Positions 62,923 through 64,000 of a stretch of 64,000 bases of DNA are shown here, piece after piece. The notes under the pieces are model-generated. The model searched no databases. It was not told the DNA's origin and was given only the letters and a program-made list of their open reading frames with translations. Position 1 is the stretch's first letter, and each line of letters begins with the position of its first letter. Both the position numbers and the translations under genes were made by a program. This DNA is from Icerya purchasi (lineage: Eukaryota > Arthropoda > Insecta > Hemiptera > Monophlebidae), in NCBI GenBank assembly GCA_039619475.1, contig CM077116.1, positions 7,674,501 through 7,738,500 of the forward strand. The letters are read 5' to 3'.

Positions 62923-64000
62923 TTTGGATTAGTGTTATTGTTATTGGTTCTGTTTGTAAATTTATCATATTGAAAAAATTCCTAAAAGTAGTAAATTTAT
63001 TCTTAGAAATTGAAGTCATTTTTGCTTTATACAGTAGATCCTTAGCACTCGCGAACAAAAAAAAAAAAAAATAATGGCCCATTTTAACATTCCCCAAGTG
63101 TAAAATCCTGAATATCGGTGTACTCGTTTGGTTCAGTTGAAAATCGTCGCTTTTTATTTTTAATTTGCAACAGAAAATGGTGTTTAGGGAGTAATTATTT
63201 AAAATTCCCAATTTATTACCGTTAACGTGATAATACAAAATTTATAACAGCTCCATAAAAATATGACACAGTCTATCGGTTTTTTCAAAAACGATAAATA
63301 TGATTATTGTAAATTTATTTTCGCGGATATTTTTAGTTAACTCGCGTCATTCGTATTATTAGAACATTCTCAGGGTATAACTTAATCTTTTTTCTTTTAT
63401 AAAATCTGGTTTGGAGCACTTTCTATTAAATCGAATAAAAAGAAGATTAATTTCAATTCTTATTCTATGTACCTCATAGAAAGGTAGACTTAAACATTCG
63501 TAAAAATGTGTTAAAGAGGTTTACTGTACTTTTTTTTTTTTTCAGTAGTGTAAGTAGAGTTAAAAATCTTGAAATTTCCGAATACTCCATGGAAAAGAAG
63601 CAAGGAAAACGTCGAATTGCTTCTATTCCTGAAATGAAAGATTAGTGGCCAAAAATTCTTGTTTACCGTCTCCCTTTTTCTCTCTCTTCCTCTGCAAACA
63701 TAGTGGCATTTTAAAAAAAGGTATTTTATCAGTGCTCAAATATCATCTTTTTAATTTAAAAAAAAACAAAACCGAATTAACAAAATTTGAATTTCAGAAA
63801 TCGTCTCTGATTTTCGGAGAACTAAGATTCGGGTTCATCTTAAAACGTCGCTTTTTTGTTAACCTTTCTTTTATCGTCTTTTCAGCCTTGACAGCTTGCA
63901 CATTCCTCTTTTCCACGTAATAAACTCACACATGCACGTATAATATGAACAATAAAGCCTAATCGTAACAAGCGGAATTCCGAGATTGTGACCGCAGTAC
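62923..64000. other. Unassigned DNA, presumably upstream intron of the CPAP3 gene
   Basis: Searched for a minus-strand exon with ATG, a hydrophobic stretch and a donor leaving one base before the first visible exon. None was convincing. Assignment as intron is inferred from the missing initiator exon. Confidence 0.35.

Overview
The window looks like nuclear DNA of an insect: AT-rich, with few genes, long introns and many transposable-element remnants. Only one host gene can be supported. It lies on the minus strand and runs in from beyond the right edge (last coding base 47656). It encodes a secreted protein with three peritrophin-A-type chitin-binding domains, the obstructor/CPAP3 family of cuticle proteins. 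Four exons (61821-61621, 56625-56422, 50494-50281, 47725-47656) join by GT-AG splice sites with matching phases. They give 229 residues including the stop-proximal tail. The exon for the start codon and most of the signal peptide was not found. The CPAP3 family is found in insects and related arthropods, and the transposon types fit, but the species cannot be named from this sequence.

Region by region. 1-12.1 kb: mostly unassigned AT-rich DNA with two old non-LTR retrotransposon (LINE) remnants and a dispersed repeat. 12.1-16 kb: a reverse transcriptase scrap, a hAT DNA transposon with recognisable ends, an RTE-like LINE remnant, a tRNA-derived SINE and a jockey-like LINE 3' end. 17.9-25 kb: further LINE remnants and a SINE. 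28.4-33.6 kb: the best-preserved I-like LINE (RT plus RNase H), a TA microsatellite, a tandem repeat, a second RNase H LINE relic and an RTE/BovB-like relic ending in a trinucleotide repeat. 34.4-37.2 kb: tandem duplications and a composite repeat with a four-unit array. 37.8-47.2 kb: more 3' ends of one RNase H LINE family, a palindrome and a non-autonomous hAT with a perfect 8-bp target duplication.

From 47.6 kb to the right edge the window is essentially the CPAP3 gene. Its introns hold a 28-bp minisatellite, a repeat family next to TA tracts with long inverted arms, an intact-frame RNase H LINE fragment, a 34-bp perfect inverted repeat, a ~420-bp palindrome, a LINE interrupted by a Tigger/pogo-like transposon, a SINE and an RTE-like endonuclease relic.

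No functional tRNA, rRNA, CRISPR array, operon or prokaryotic feature was seen. I found no convincing novel system. The most unusual structures are the palindromes, the TA-associated inverted-arm family and the repeated 3'-end copies of one LINE family. All alignments were made by eye.
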